Shown piece after piece: positions 15,562 to 23,016 of a stretch of 37,453 nt of DNA. A model generated the notes under the pieces. It worked only from the letters and a program-made list of their open reading frames with translations. It was not told the DNA's origin and did not search any database. The stretch is from Oscillospiraceae bacterium (lineage in GTDB: Bacteria; Bacillota; Clostridia; Oscillospirales; Acutalibacteraceae): the NCBI GenBank assembly GCA_015065865.1, contig SVPM01000014.1, positions 1 to 37,453 on the forward strand, given 5' to 3'. The number at the start of each line of letters is the position of its first letter. Positions within the stretch are counted from its first letter, which is position 1. The translations under genes were made by a program, and so were the position numbers.

Positions 15562-16063
15562 ATCACGCGCTTTTCGCACCGCCATGCTCGGTGTGCTGTG
15601 TGGGTTGGCGGTAGCCCTCTCGTTTTTGGAGGGTTGGTTGCCCGCACTGCCCCTGCCGGGTGCCAAATGGGGGCTTTCCAATCTGGTTACGATGACGGCA
15701 CTCTCGCTGTTCGGTCTGCCGCAAGGCTTGGCTGTCACGGTCGTCAAAGCCGGTTTCGCCTTTTTTCGGGGCGGTGCCGCAGGCTGGATGAGCCTTGCGG
15801 GCGGTCTTTGCAGCACACTGGTGATGGCGGTCGCCCTGCGGCTGTTTCCCCGTCGGTTGAGTTTGGTTGGGGTGAGCATTCTCGGCGCCGCCGGCCACAA
15901 TACGGGGCAACTTTTGGCGGCGATGCTGCTTTTCTCCCCCGCGCTTATCCGTTATCTCCCGTGGCTGTGGCTGGCGGCGGGTGCTTGCGGTCTGCTCACG
16001 GGATTGGTTACCAATTTGATTTTTCCTGCATTACAACGCAATTTTTCGTTACGAAGGGAATGA
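15545..16063 (+). CDS. Gx transporter family membrane protein
   Basis: A 172-aa, five- or six-helix membrane protein of the Gx transporter family (often labelled heptaprenyl diphosphate synthase component I). The helices contain the family-like GAKWGLSNLVTMTALSLFG and AGHNTGQLLAAMLLF. These proteins resemble ECF S components and are frequently paired with a NusG-II protein, as here. It lies directly upstream of rnfC (7-nt gap), which suggests it supplies a cofactor or precursor (for example a flavin or quinone-like molecule) for the Rnf complex, but this is only inference. Confidence 0.82.
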   Translation: MPLPTRSRAFRTAMLGVLCGLAVALSFLEGWLPALPLPGAKWGLSNLVTMTALSLFGLPQGLAVTVVKAGFAFFRGGAAGWMSLAGGLCSTLVMAVALRLFPRRLSLVGVSILGAAGHNTGQLLAAMLLFSPALIRYLPWLWLAAGACGLLTGLVTNLIFPALQRNFSLRRE

Positions 16064-16070
16064 CACGCGC

Positions 16071-17387
16071 ATGAATATTCTGGATCTCTTATTTGGCGAA
16101 GCGGGTGCGGCGGTGCCCCATCGCAAAGACACGCGCTACTGTGTGACGGCTGATATGCCCGCGCCCGCCACGGTTACGCTGATGATGTCACAGCACATCG
16201 GCGCACCGTGTACCCCTACCGTCGCGGTGGGCGATACGGTGGCGGTCGGCCAATGCGTGGCAGACAGCGACCAGTTCGTTTCCGCCCCCATTCACTCCCC
16301 CGTTTCGGGCAAAGTGAAGGCGGTGGTGAGTCTGCGCCAATCCAACGGGCAGATCGGCAACGCGCTGGTGATCGAAAACGACGGTGAGGGCCGTATTTCG
16401 GAAGAGGTTGCGCCCCCCGAAGTGACCGATAAAGCATCCTTCTTGGCGGCGGTACGCCGTTCGGGGCTGGTCGGTCTGGGCGGTGCGGGTTTCCCCACGC
16501 ATATCAAACTGAATCCGAAAAACATCGATCAGGTGGATACGCTGGTCATCAACGCCGCTGAATGTGAACCGTACATCACGGCGGATTACCGTGAATGTAT
16601 GGAAGCGACCGACGATATTTTGGACGGTATTGCGGCGGTGATGAAGTGGCTGGACTTGGCACACACCATTATCGGCGTGGAAAACAACAAGCCGGATGCC
16701 ATCGCCCTGTTGCGTAAACGGGCGGCGGCGCGGAAAATGAAGCACGTCACCGTGAAATCGCTTCCCGCCCGCTATCCGCAGGGTGCGGAAAAGATGTTGG
16801 TCCACTCCTGTATGGGGCGGCGAGTGCCGGACGGCGGTCTGCCTGCCGACATCGGCTGTATCGTGCTGAACGTGACGTCGGTCGGATTCCTTGCGCGGTA
16901 TCTCAAAACGGGTATGCCGCTTATTTCAAAGCGTGTGACGGTGGCAGGCACGGGGGTTCAGTTCCCGCAGAACGTGCGCGTTCCCATTGGTACCCCCATC
17001 TCTGAGGTGTTGGATTTCTGCGGCGGTATGCACGAGGAAACCACCCGTCTGTTGATGGGCGGCCCGATGATGGGCATCGCCATTCCCGACCCGTCCTTAC
17101 CGGTGCTCAAGCAAAACAACGCGTTCCTTGCGCTGACGGAAGAAGAACTGAACGCCCATCCGCAAAGTCCCTGCCTGCGGTGCGGACGGTGTGTGGCCGC
17201 CTGCCCGATGAAGTTGGTGCCCACCTCTATGGCGGATGCCTACCAACGCGGGGATCTGGAGGAACTTAAAAAACGGCATATTATGTCGTGTATGGAATGC
17301 GGCACGTGTGCGTACACCTGCCCCGCGTTCCGTCCGTTAGTACAAAACTTCCGTATGGCGAAATCCGCTTTGCGGGCGAAGAAATAA
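16071..17387 (+). CDS. rnfC: Rnf complex subunit RnfC
   Basis: A 438-aa peripheral NADH-binding subunit of the ferredoxin:NAD+ oxidoreductase. In order it has an N-terminal RnfC barrel-type domain, an FMN/NADH-binding core with GLGGAGFPTHIKLNP (about 136-150) and AAECEPYITADYRE, a SLBB segment, and two 4Fe-4S motifs near the C-terminus: CLRCGRCVAACPMKL and CMECGTCAYTCPAFRP. The length and first position in C-D-G-E-A-B order are typical for clostridia. A good Shine-Dalgarno is hard to see; the start follows the Gx gene closely and may depend on coupling. Confidence 0.96.
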   Translation: MNILDLLFGEAGAAVPHRKDTRYCVTADMPAPATVTLMMSQHIGAPCTPTVAVGDTVAVGQCVADSDQFVSAPIHSPVSGKVKAVVSLRQSNGQIGNALVIENDGEGRISEEVAPPEVTDKASFLAAVRRSGLVGLGGAGFPTHIKLNPKNIDQVDTLVINAAECEPYITADYRECMEATDDILDGIAAVMKWLDLAHTIIGVENNKPDAIALLRKRAAARKMKHVTVKSLPARYPQGAEKMLVHSCMGRRVPDGGLPADIGCIVLNVTSVGFLARYLKTGMPLISKRVTVAGTGVQFPQNVRVPIGTPISEVLDFCGGMHEETTRLLMGGPMMGIAIPDPSLPVLKQNNAFLALTEEELNAHPQSPCLRCGRCVAACPMKLVPTSMADAYQRGDLEELKKRHIMSCMECGTCAYTCPAFRPLVQNFRMAKSALRAKK

Positions 17388-17400
17388 GGAGGTGATCGCT

Positions 17401-18351
17401 ATGTCGCAACTGTTGCTCTCTGCCTCGCCGCATCTGCACGGGCGAGATTCCACCCGCACCATTATGCGGGATGTCGTGATCGCGTTGATGCCGTCACTGT
17501 TTGCCGCTACCATGCTGTTCGGCTGGCGTTCACTCGCCATCACGGCGGTGTGTGTCGCTTCCTGTGTGGCTTCGGAATATCTTTCCCGCATCGTGATGAA
17601 GCGGCCGCAAACGGTAAGCGATCTGTCCGCGATCGTCACGGGTATTTTGCTTGCGTTCAACCTGCCGGTGGACATTCCGCTGTGGCAAGCGGCGTTCGGC
17701 GGCGTGGTCGCCATCGTCGTGGTCAAGCAGATGTTCGGCGGCATCGGCTGTAACTTTGTGAACCCCGCACTGATGGGTCGTATCGTGTTGCTGGGCAGTT
17801 TTGCCTCCACCATGAGCGAATATCATCTGCCGTTGTACGCCCCTGCCGACGCGGTGACCAATGCTACCCCGCTCGCCTCGATGGCGGCGGGTGAAGACCT
17901 GCATTATTCCCTGTTGGATCTGTTCTTGGGCAACCGTCCCGGATCGCTTGGTGAAACCTGTATTTTGGCACTGCTTATCGGCTTTGCGTACTTACTGTAC
18001 CGCCGCGTGATCACCCCCGTGATTCCGGTGGTATACATCGGCTCGGTGTTCCTGCTGTCGTGGCTCGTTACGGGTGACGTTACGGTGGCGTTTTACCAGA
18101 TCCTCTCGGGCGGTCTGTTCCTCGGTGCGATCTTTATGGCGACCGACTACACCACCACCCCCGTCACCCGCGGCGGTCAGGTGCTGTTCGCGCTCGGGTG
18201 CGGCCTGTTCACCGTCATCATCCGTCAATACGGTTCTTTACCTGAAGGCGTGTCCTTTGCTATCGTACTGATGAATATCATCACCCCGTATCTGGACCGT
18301 TTGACCATGCCGCGCGTGTTCGGTGCAACAAAAGGAGGGGCGCAAAAATGA
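17401..18351 (+). CDS. rnfD: Rnf complex subunit RnfD
   Basis: A 316-aa multi-spanning membrane subunit that carries covalent FMN. The flavinylation threonine is probably T156 in DAVTNATPLAS, an Asn variant of the usual S/T-G-A-T context. The NPALMGRIVL and ATDYTTTPVTRGGQ segments are typical. The ATG at 17401 is used, not the GTG at 17392, because the GTG overlaps the Shine-Dalgarno AAGGAGG and the ATG has an 8-nt spacing. RnfD forms part of the ion path. Confidence 0.95.
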   Translation: MSQLLLSASPHLHGRDSTRTIMRDVVIALMPSLFAATMLFGWRSLAITAVCVASCVASEYLSRIVMKRPQTVSDLSAIVTGILLAFNLPVDIPLWQAAFGGVVAIVVVKQMFGGIGCNFVNPALMGRIVLLGSFASTMSEYHLPLYAPADAVTNATPLASMAAGEDLHYSLLDLFLGNRPGSLGETCILALLIGFAYLLYRRVITPVIPVVYIGSVFLLSWLVTGDVTVAFYQILSGGLFLGAIFMATDYTTTPVTRGGQVLFALGCGLFTVIIRQYGSLPEGVSFAIVLMNIITPYLDRLTMPRVFGATKGGAQK

Positions 18352-18869
18352 AAAAGTTCGGTTCGATCGTGATCTCGGCATTGGCGCTCACCTTGATCGC
18401 CGGTGTGGCGACCGCCGCACTGGCGGGTACCAACGCGCTGACCAAAGATATCATTGCCCAAAACAACGCCGCCACGGCGGATGCCGCGCGCCGCACGGTG
18501 TTTGCCGAAGCGGAAGCGTTTGAGGCGCGCACCCTCACACTGGACGGGGAAGAGATCGTCTATTACGCCGCGCTGAAAGGCGATGAAGAAGTCGGCTTTG
18601 TTTTTACCGCCGTGACCTCCGGCAAAAGCGCGGGACTCACGGTGATGACCGGCGTGGACACGCAAGGCACCGTCACGGGTGTGGCGGTGACCGAAGACAG
18701 CGAGACTGCGGGGTATATCGACAAGGTGACCGACGGCGGGTTGTTTGACACGCTGAAAGGACGTACTTCCACCGACGGCGTGGATACGGTGTCACAAGCC
18801 ACCAAGACCTCCAAAGGCGTTTTGAAAGCCGTGGATCTGGCACTGAATTATTTTGAACACATCGAATAA
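18348..18869 (+). CDS. rnfG: Rnf complex subunit RnfG
   Basis: A 173-aa subunit with one N-terminal membrane helix (about 5-27) and an extracytoplasmic FMN-binding domain. The covalent FMN site is likely T152 in DTVSQATKTSKGV, matching the family S-x-A-T-x-S context. It overlaps rnfD by 4 nt (ATGA), showing coupling. Attachment of FMN normally requires an ApbE flavin transferase, which is not in this window. Confidence 0.94.
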   Translation: MKKFGSIVISALALTLIAGVATAALAGTNALTKDIIAQNNAATADAARRTVFAEAEAFEARTLTLDGEEIVYYAALKGDEEVGFVFTAVTSGKSAGLTVMTGVDTQGTVTGVAVTEDSETAGYIDKVTDGGLFDTLKGRTSTDGVDTVSQATKTSKGVLKAVDLALNYFEHIE

Positions 18870-18910
18870 GCGAAAATGTACCCCCACACTTCGGAAAGGG
18901 CGTGAGCCGT

Positions 18911-19594
18911 GTGAATAAGTATACCGAAACCTTTACCAAAGGTTTGTTAAAAGAAAATCCCACCTTGCGGTTGGTGCTGGGCACCTGCCCGACACTCGCC
19001 GTGACTACCGCTGCCTTCAACGGGCTGGGTATGGGCGTGGCGGCAACCTTCGTGTTGTTCTGTTCCAACATTGCGATCTCCGCGTTGCGTAAGGTGATTC
19101 CCGATAAGGTGCGTTTGCCTGCGTACATCGTGGTGATCGCGGCGTTTACCACCATCGTGCAGATGTTGGTGCAGGCATATCTGCCCGCCATCGACAAGGC
19201 GCTGGGTATCTACCTGCCGCTGATCGTGGTGAACTGTATCATTCTGGGACGTGCGGAAGCGTTTGCCAGCAAAAATTCGGTGGTGCTGTCGGCAATCGAC
19301 GGCATCGGTATGGGATGCGGTTTCACGGGGGCGCTGGTGCTGATGGGCGGCATTCGCGAGCTGCTCGGCAACGGCACCCTGTTCGGTTGGCCCGAAGGCG
19401 GGTTGATTCCGCCGATCTCCATTTTTGTGCTTCCTGCAGGCGGCTTCTTCGTATTTGGTATGCTCATTTGGCTGACCAACCGTTTGTCCGCACTGCACGA
19501 CCCCACCTATATGCCCCGCACCGAGATCGGTTGTTCGGCGTGTCCGCACGCGGCGACCTGTGCGCGCGTGTCTTGTGAAAAGGAGGCGGAATAA
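18911..19594 (+). CDS. rnfE: Rnf complex subunit RnfE with Cys-rich C-terminus
   Basis: A 227-aa membrane subunit with six helices, homologous to RnfA. The LVLGTCP Cys near the N-terminus corresponds to the ligand of the intramembrane 2Fe-2S cluster shared with RnfA. The last 20 residues add a Cys-rich tail: C-x2-C-x5-C-x3-C in GCSACPHAATCARVSCEKEAE. GTG at 18911 is preferred to GTG at 18902, because the Shine-Dalgarno GGAAAGGG ends at 18900 and leaves a proper spacing only for 18911. The stop abuts the rnfA start. Confidence 0.93.
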   Translation: MNKYTETFTKGLLKENPTLRLVLGTCPTLAVTTAAFNGLGMGVAATFVLFCSNIAISALRKVIPDKVRLPAYIVVIAAFTTIVQMLVQAYLPAIDKALGIYLPLIVVNCIILGRAEAFASKNSVVLSAIDGIGMGCGFTGALVLMGGIRELLGNGTLFGWPEGGLIPPISIFVLPAGGFFVFGMLIWLTNRLSALHDPTYMPRTEIGCSACPHAATCARVSCEKEAE

Positions 19595-20182
19595 ATGGTC
19601 AATCCCGGATTTTTCCCGCTCTTGATCGGCGGATTGTTGGTGAACAACTACGTGTTGGCGCAATTTCTCGGTATTTGTCCGTTTTTGGGCGTTTCCAAAA
19701 AGGTGGGCCCTGCCGTGGGTATGTCGGTGGCGGTTATTTTCGTTATGTTGCTTGCCACTGCCGCCACGTGGCCGATCTTCCACTATCTGCTCGCGCCGAA
19801 CGATCTGAACTATTTGCAGACCATCGTTTTTATTCTGGTGATCGCCGCGTTGGTGCAGTTGGTGGAATTGGTGCTCAAGCGCTTTGTGAAACCGCTGTAT
19901 AACGCGCTCGGCATTTATCTGCCGCTCATCACCACCAACTGCGCGGTGCTGGGCGTTACCATTTTGAACATCGATTCCAACTACACCTTTGCGGCCTCGC
20001 TGGTCAACGCGTTTGCCAGCGGCGCAGGTTTCCTGCTCGCGATGGTGCTGTTTGCAGGCGTGCGTGAGCGGATGGAACTCGTTCCCGTACCCGAAAGTTT
20101 GAAGGGATTGCCCATCACGCTGGTGGCGGCTTCCTTGGTGTCGGTGTCGTTCCTTGGATTCCAAGGCCTGTTTGGGCTGTAA
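19595..20182 (+). CDS. rnfA: Rnf complex subunit RnfA
   Basis: A 195-aa six-helix membrane subunit. Typical segments are NNYVLAQFLGICPFLGVSKK (Cys ligand of the intramembrane cluster), YLPLITTNCAVLG (a second conserved Cys) and AGVRERMELVPVP. It starts directly after the rnfE stop (TAAATG) with Shine-Dalgarno AAGGAGG. It pairs with RnfE in an inverted arrangement in the membrane. Confidence 0.96.
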   Translation: MVNPGFFPLLIGGLLVNNYVLAQFLGICPFLGVSKKVGPAVGMSVAVIFVMLLATAATWPIFHYLLAPNDLNYLQTIVFILVIAALVQLVELVLKRFVKPLYNALGIYLPLITTNCAVLGVTILNIDSNYTFAASLVNAFASGAGFLLAMVLFAGVRERMELVPVPESLKGLPITLVAASLVSVSFLGFQGLFGL

Positions 20183-20194
20183 GGAGGTTATGTT

Positions 20195-20977
20195 ATGAGT
20201 CCGATTTTATTGGCTGTACTCATCGTCGGCGGTGTAGGACTTGTGTTGGGTCTGATCTTGGCTGTGGCTTCGGTGCTGCTTTCGGTGCCGGTCGATCCGC
20301 GCGTGGAGCAGCTGTGCGACGTGTTGCCGGGTGCCAACTGCGGCGGTTGCGGCCATTCGGGATGTGAGGCGTACGCCGCGGCGCTGGTCGCCGGCACGGC
20401 CGACCCCGGTATGTGCTCGCCCGGCGGGCAAGAGGTGGCAAACGCCATTGCCCGTGTGCTCGGTAAAGAATCGGTTGCGCTGAAGAAGAAGGTTGCCGCG
20501 GTGCGTTGCGCGGGTTGCGAAGAAAACGCCACCACCCTTGCCAATTATGAAAACGTGGATTCCTGCAAAAAAGCCACCCTGCTGTACGGCGGCGGCAAGG
20601 CTTGCCTGTACGGTTGTTTGGGGCTCGGCGACTGTGCCGCGGTTTGCCCCTACGGCGCTATCAACGTGGAAAACGGGTTGGCCCGCGTGGATGCCACACG
20701 CTGTGCCGGTTGCGGTTTGTGCGTGGAAACCTGTCCGCGCCGTCTGCTTTCGCTGGTGCCCGACCCGCCGATGCCGCTGGTGGTCTGCCGCAACACCGAT
20801 AAGGGCGCGCTCACCCGCAAGGTGTGCAAAAGCGGTTGTATCGGCTGCGGTAAATGCACCAAGGCGTGTCCGCACGAAGCCGTTTTGTTGCACGACAACG
20901 TTGCGGTCATACACCCCGAAGTGTGCCAAAACTGCGGTGCTTGTGCCGCGGCGTGCCCCGTTGGATGTATTCAGTAA
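20195..20977 (+). CDS. rnfB: Rnf complex subunit RnfB
   Basis: A 260-aa membrane-anchored iron-sulfur subunit, the entry point for electrons from reduced ferredoxin. It has an N-terminal membrane helix (about 4-30), a 4Fe-4S domain with CDVLPGANCGGCGHSGC, a middle Cys-rich part (CAGCEEN...CLGLGDCAAVCPYGAI), then ferredoxin motifs CAGCGLCVETCPRRL, CIGCGKCTKACPHEAV and CQNCGACAAACPVGC. It is the last gene of the operon; Shine-Dalgarno AAGGAGG. No strong terminator follows before the tRNA promoter. Confidence 0.95.
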   Translation: MSPILLAVLIVGGVGLVLGLILAVASVLLSVPVDPRVEQLCDVLPGANCGGCGHSGCEAYAAALVAGTADPGMCSPGGQEVANAIARVLGKESVALKKKVAAVRCAGCEENATTLANYENVDSCKKATLLYGGGKACLYGCLGLGDCAAVCPYGAINVENGLARVDATRCAGCGLCVETCPRRLLSLVPDPPMPLVVCRNTDKGALTRKVCKSGCIGCGKCTKACPHEAVLLHDNVAVIHPEVCQNCGACAAACPVGCIQ

Positions 20978-21005
20978 AGATTTTTCAATTTTCGAAAAAA
21001 AACAG

Positions 21006-21034
21006 TTGACAAACCAAGTCTTATAGGATATAAT
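21006..21034 (+). promoter_or_regulatory. Promoter of the tRNA operon
   Basis: Perfect TTGACA (21006-21011), a 17-bp spacer and perfect TATAAT (21029-21034), about 33 bp upstream of the first tRNA: a full-consensus stable-RNA promoter. Confidence 0.9.
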
Positions 21035-21066
21035 AACCCTTGCACTCCTCGTGAGTGCACGCCTAT

Positions 21067-21143
21067 GGCGGCATAGCTCAGTTGGCTAGAGCATGCGGTT
21101 CATACCCGCAGTGTCGTTGGTTCGACTCCGACTGCCGCTACCA
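21067..21143 (+). tRNA. tRNA-Met (CAT), elongator type
   Basis: A cloverleaf can be drawn: acceptor GGCGGCA/TGCCGCT with a G-U first pair, D-arm from GCTC, anticodon stem TGCGG/CCGCA with loop TTCATAC (anticodon CAT), T-arm GGTTCGACTCC, and an encoded CCA. It lacks the three G-C pairs of initiator tRNA in the anticodon stem and resembles elongator tRNA-Met of Bacillota. A lysidine-modified tRNA-Ile2 is a less likely alternative. Confidence 0.93.
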
Positions 21144-21168
21144 ATTCCCGCCAATAGGCGGGGACTAT

Positions 21169-21243
21169 GGCCCGGTGGTCAAGCGGTTAAGACACCGCCC
21201 TTTCACGGCGGTAACACGAGTTCGATTCTCGTCCGGGTCACCA
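21169..21243 (+). tRNA. tRNA-Glu (TTC)
   Basis: Acceptor GGCCCGG/CCGGGTC, anticodon stem CCGCC/GGCGG with loop CTTTCAC (anticodon TTC), T-loop GTTCGATTC, and encoded CCA. Confidence 0.95.
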
Positions 21244-21247
21244 ATCC

Positions 21248-21324
21248 GCGCGTATAGCTCAGCTGGTTAGAGCGCTTGCTTCACACGCAAGAGGTCAGCG
21301 GTTCGAGTCCGTTTACGCGCACCA
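21248..21324 (+). tRNA. tRNA-Val (CAC)
   Basis: Acceptor GCGCGTA/TACGCGC, D-arm GCTC...GAGC, anticodon stem CTTGC/GCAAG with loop TTCACAC (anticodon CAC), T-arm CGGTTCGAGTCCG, and encoded CCA. It reads GTG codons. Its last 20 bases recur at 21460-21479. Confidence 0.95.
21305..21324 (+). repeat. 20-bp direct repeat, copy 1 (3' end of tRNA-Val)
   Basis: GAGTCCGTTTACGCGCACCA forms the end of the T-arm, the acceptor 3' strand and CCA of tRNA-Val. An identical copy lies 155 bp downstream. Confidence 0.9.
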
Positions 21325-21325
21325 A

Positions 21326-21363
21326 GAAGAACAGCGCCCCAATGGGGTGCTGTTCTTCTTTTG
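21326..21363 (+). terminator. Terminator after tRNA-Val
   Basis: AGAAGAACAGC / GCTGTTCTTCT stem, with an inner GCCCC/GGGGT continuation around the loop, followed by TTTTG. Confidence 0.9.
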
Positions 21364-21365
21364 TT

Positions 21366-21469
21366 TAAACGGACGAGAAACGAGCTCCAAGGGTGAGTTG
21401 CCGAGGGCAACGAAGCCTTGGCAGCAACAGTCCGGTGGACTGTTGCGCTCGCGAGAGGAGAGTCCGTTT
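21366..21469. repeat. Palindromic segment between the two tRNA-Val tails
   Basis: Outer arms AAACGGAC (21366-21373) and GTCCGTTT (21462-21469) enclose nested hairpins: CCAAGG/CCTTGG around GTTGCC/GGCAAC, and CAACAGTCC/GGACTGTTG. There is no credible gene; the open frames across it overlap hairpins and lack a Shine-Dalgarno. Confidence 0.65.
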
Positions 21470-21479
21470 ACGCGCACCA
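21460..21479 (+). repeat. 20-bp direct repeat, copy 2 (detached tRNA-Val tail)
   Basis: Exact second copy of the 20 bases ending tRNA-Val, including CCA, but without the rest of a tRNA. It is followed by its own terminator-like hairpin, just as the real tRNA is. Confidence 0.9.
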
Positions 21480-21516
21480 AAAAGAAACACATCCCATCGG
21501 GGTGTGTTTCTTTTTA
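21480..21516 (+). terminator. Second terminator-like hairpin after the duplicated tRNA tail
   Basis: GAAACACATCCC, loop ATC, GGGGTGTGTTTC (one G-U pair), then TTTTT. The sequence differs from the first terminator (21326-21363) but the design is the same. Confidence 0.85.
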
Positions 21517-21550
21517 TTGTGTCTAATCGACTTCATGCCAAAGACCTCTC

Positions 21551-21572
21551 CGAGATGCCGTATGGCATCTCG
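21551..21572. repeat. Perfect hairpin in the gap before the GH39-like gene
   Basis: CGAGATGCC / GGCATCTCG with a 4-nt GTAT loop. It lies in the 21517-21698 gap, which holds no gene that I can support. It may belong to the same repeat family as the preceding palindromic segment. Confidence 0.5.
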
Positions 21573-21634
21573 TGCACTTTCCTTTTTGCAAACGCACTCT
21601 TTCCTCGAAATTTTTTCGTTTTCCCGCTCACCCC

Positions 21635-21663
21635 TTGACAAATCTCGCAAAATCTTGCACAAT
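21635..21663 (+). promoter_or_regulatory. Possible promoter of the glycosidase operon
   Basis: TTGACA (21635-21640) is followed at 17 bp by CACAAT, a weak -10. An alternative is TTGCAC (21655-21660), a 16-bp spacer and TATTAT (21677-21682). I cannot decide between them. Confidence 0.4.
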
Positions 21664-21698
21664 ACCTATATATTCCTATTATTTTATGAGGTGATCGT

Positions 21699-22997
21699 AT
21701 GGCCAATATTACCGTGGATTTCAACACCCCCGTAGGCACCGTTAAACCGATGCACGCAGGCGGGCAACCGCCGCTGCGGGGTACCAATTTTGACCTTTTC
21801 CGCTATTTGAAAGATGTGGGTATGCCCTACTCCCGCTTGCACGACACCGGCGGCGCGTACGGACAAAACCGCTGGGTGGACATTCCGAATATTTTCCGCA
21901 ACTTCGATGCGGACGTGAATGACCCCGCCTCCTACGACTTCACTTTTACCGATATGCTCATCACCGCTATGGTGGAAAACGGGCTGGAACCCGTTTACCG
22001 CTTGGGCGTGACGATCGAAAACGATGCCCATATCCGTGCCTATAATATCTTTCCGCCCAAAGACAACCTGAAATGGGCACAGATCTGCGAGCACATCATT
22101 CGCCATTACACCGAAGGCTGGGCCGACGGTTTCCGCTACCAAATCACCTATTGGGAGATCTGGAACGAGCCGGACAACTGGGAAGACCCGATGGTAAACT
22201 CGATGTGGCGCGGCACAAAAGAGCAGTATTTTGAACTGTACCGTGTGGCAACCACCTATTTGAAAGAGAAGTTTCCCCACCTGAAATTCGGCGGATATGC
22301 CAGTTGCGGTTTTTACGCGTTGAAAGAGGACAAGATCGTCACCAATTCCGCCGCCTCCGACCGCGCAGAATACTTTATTGAGTTTTTCGATGCGTTCTTG
22401 GACTATGTGAAAGACCATCAACTGGTATTGGATTTCTTCTCGTGGCATAGTTACGACCCGATCGAAAACAACCGCAAATATGCCTACTACGTGCGTGAAC
22501 GGCTGGATGCGATCGGCTATACCCACACCGAAACCACCTGTAACGAATGGAATCCCGACGTGTGGGGTTCCTATGCGAAACCGCGCCACGCGGCGCTTAC
22601 CGCCGGTATGATGCTGATGTGGCAAGACACCCCGCTCGACAGCGCAATGTTTTATGACTGCGGTTTCGGCTCGGGCAACTATCGCAGTTTGTTCAACCCC
22701 ATTACCACCGAACCTTTTCCCGTCTACTACGCCTTTGCGGCGTTTAACGAGTTGTATAAACGTCAAACGCAGGCCGCAGTGACGGTGGATGCCGAAAACG
22801 TATACGCCGTGGCGGCAGCAGACGACACGGGCTGTGTGGTGATCGCCAACACAAATGAATACCCCGTGCCGCTGACTCTCGATTGCGGCCGCCCCGTGAT
22901 CGGTGCGAAGATCGTGGACGAAGCCCGCAGCTGGATGGATTGTGAACTGCCGCGCGTACTGCCCGCCTCTTCGGTGCTGTGTGTATTTACTGCGTAA
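21699..22997 (+). CDS. GH39-like glycoside hydrolase
   Basis: A 432-aa cytoplasmic (no signal peptide) glycosidase with a clan GH-A TIM barrel. The general acid/base is likely E157 in WEIWNEPDNW and the nucleophile E283 in TTCNEWNP, as in GH39 beta-xylosidases and relatives. The start ITVDFNTPVGTVKPMH is like clostridial GH39 proteins, and a small C-terminal beta domain follows the barrel. The ATG at 21699 follows GAGGTG. It is first of three genes in one direction with a GH43-like and an SGNH esterase gene, so it likely trims imported xylan- or arabinogalactan-type oligosaccharides. The exact linkage cannot be read from sequence. Confidence 0.85.
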   Translation: MANITVDFNTPVGTVKPMHAGGQPPLRGTNFDLFRYLKDVGMPYSRLHDTGGAYGQNRWVDIPNIFRNFDADVNDPASYDFTFTDMLITAMVENGLEPVYRLGVTIENDAHIRAYNIFPPKDNLKWAQICEHIIRHYTEGWADGFRYQITYWEIWNEPDNWEDPMVNSMWRGTKEQYFELYRVATTYLKEKFPHLKFGGYASCGFYALKEDKIVTNSAASDRAEYFIEFFDAFLDYVKDHQLVLDFFSWHSYDPIENNRKYAYYVRERLDAIGYTHTETTCNEWNPDVWGSYAKPRHAALTAGMMLMWQDTPLDSAMFYDCGFGSGNYRSLFNPITTEPFPVYYAFAAFNELYKRQTQAAVTVDAENVYAVAAADDTGCVVIANTNEYPVPLTLDCGRPVIGAKIVDEARSWMDCELPRVLPASSVLCVFTA

Positions 22998-23016
22998 AAA
23001 CCCTAAGGAGGCTACT

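Noticed and set aside
21460-21479. A fourth tRNA suggested by the second TACGCGCACCA
   Set aside because: Only the last 20 bases are present; no D-arm or anticodon arm can be built upstream.
21393-21735. Open frames of about 80-105 codons after the tRNA-Val gene
   Set aside because: They run across hairpins, the duplicated tRNA tail and a terminator, lack Shine-Dalgarno sites and show no protein-like composition.
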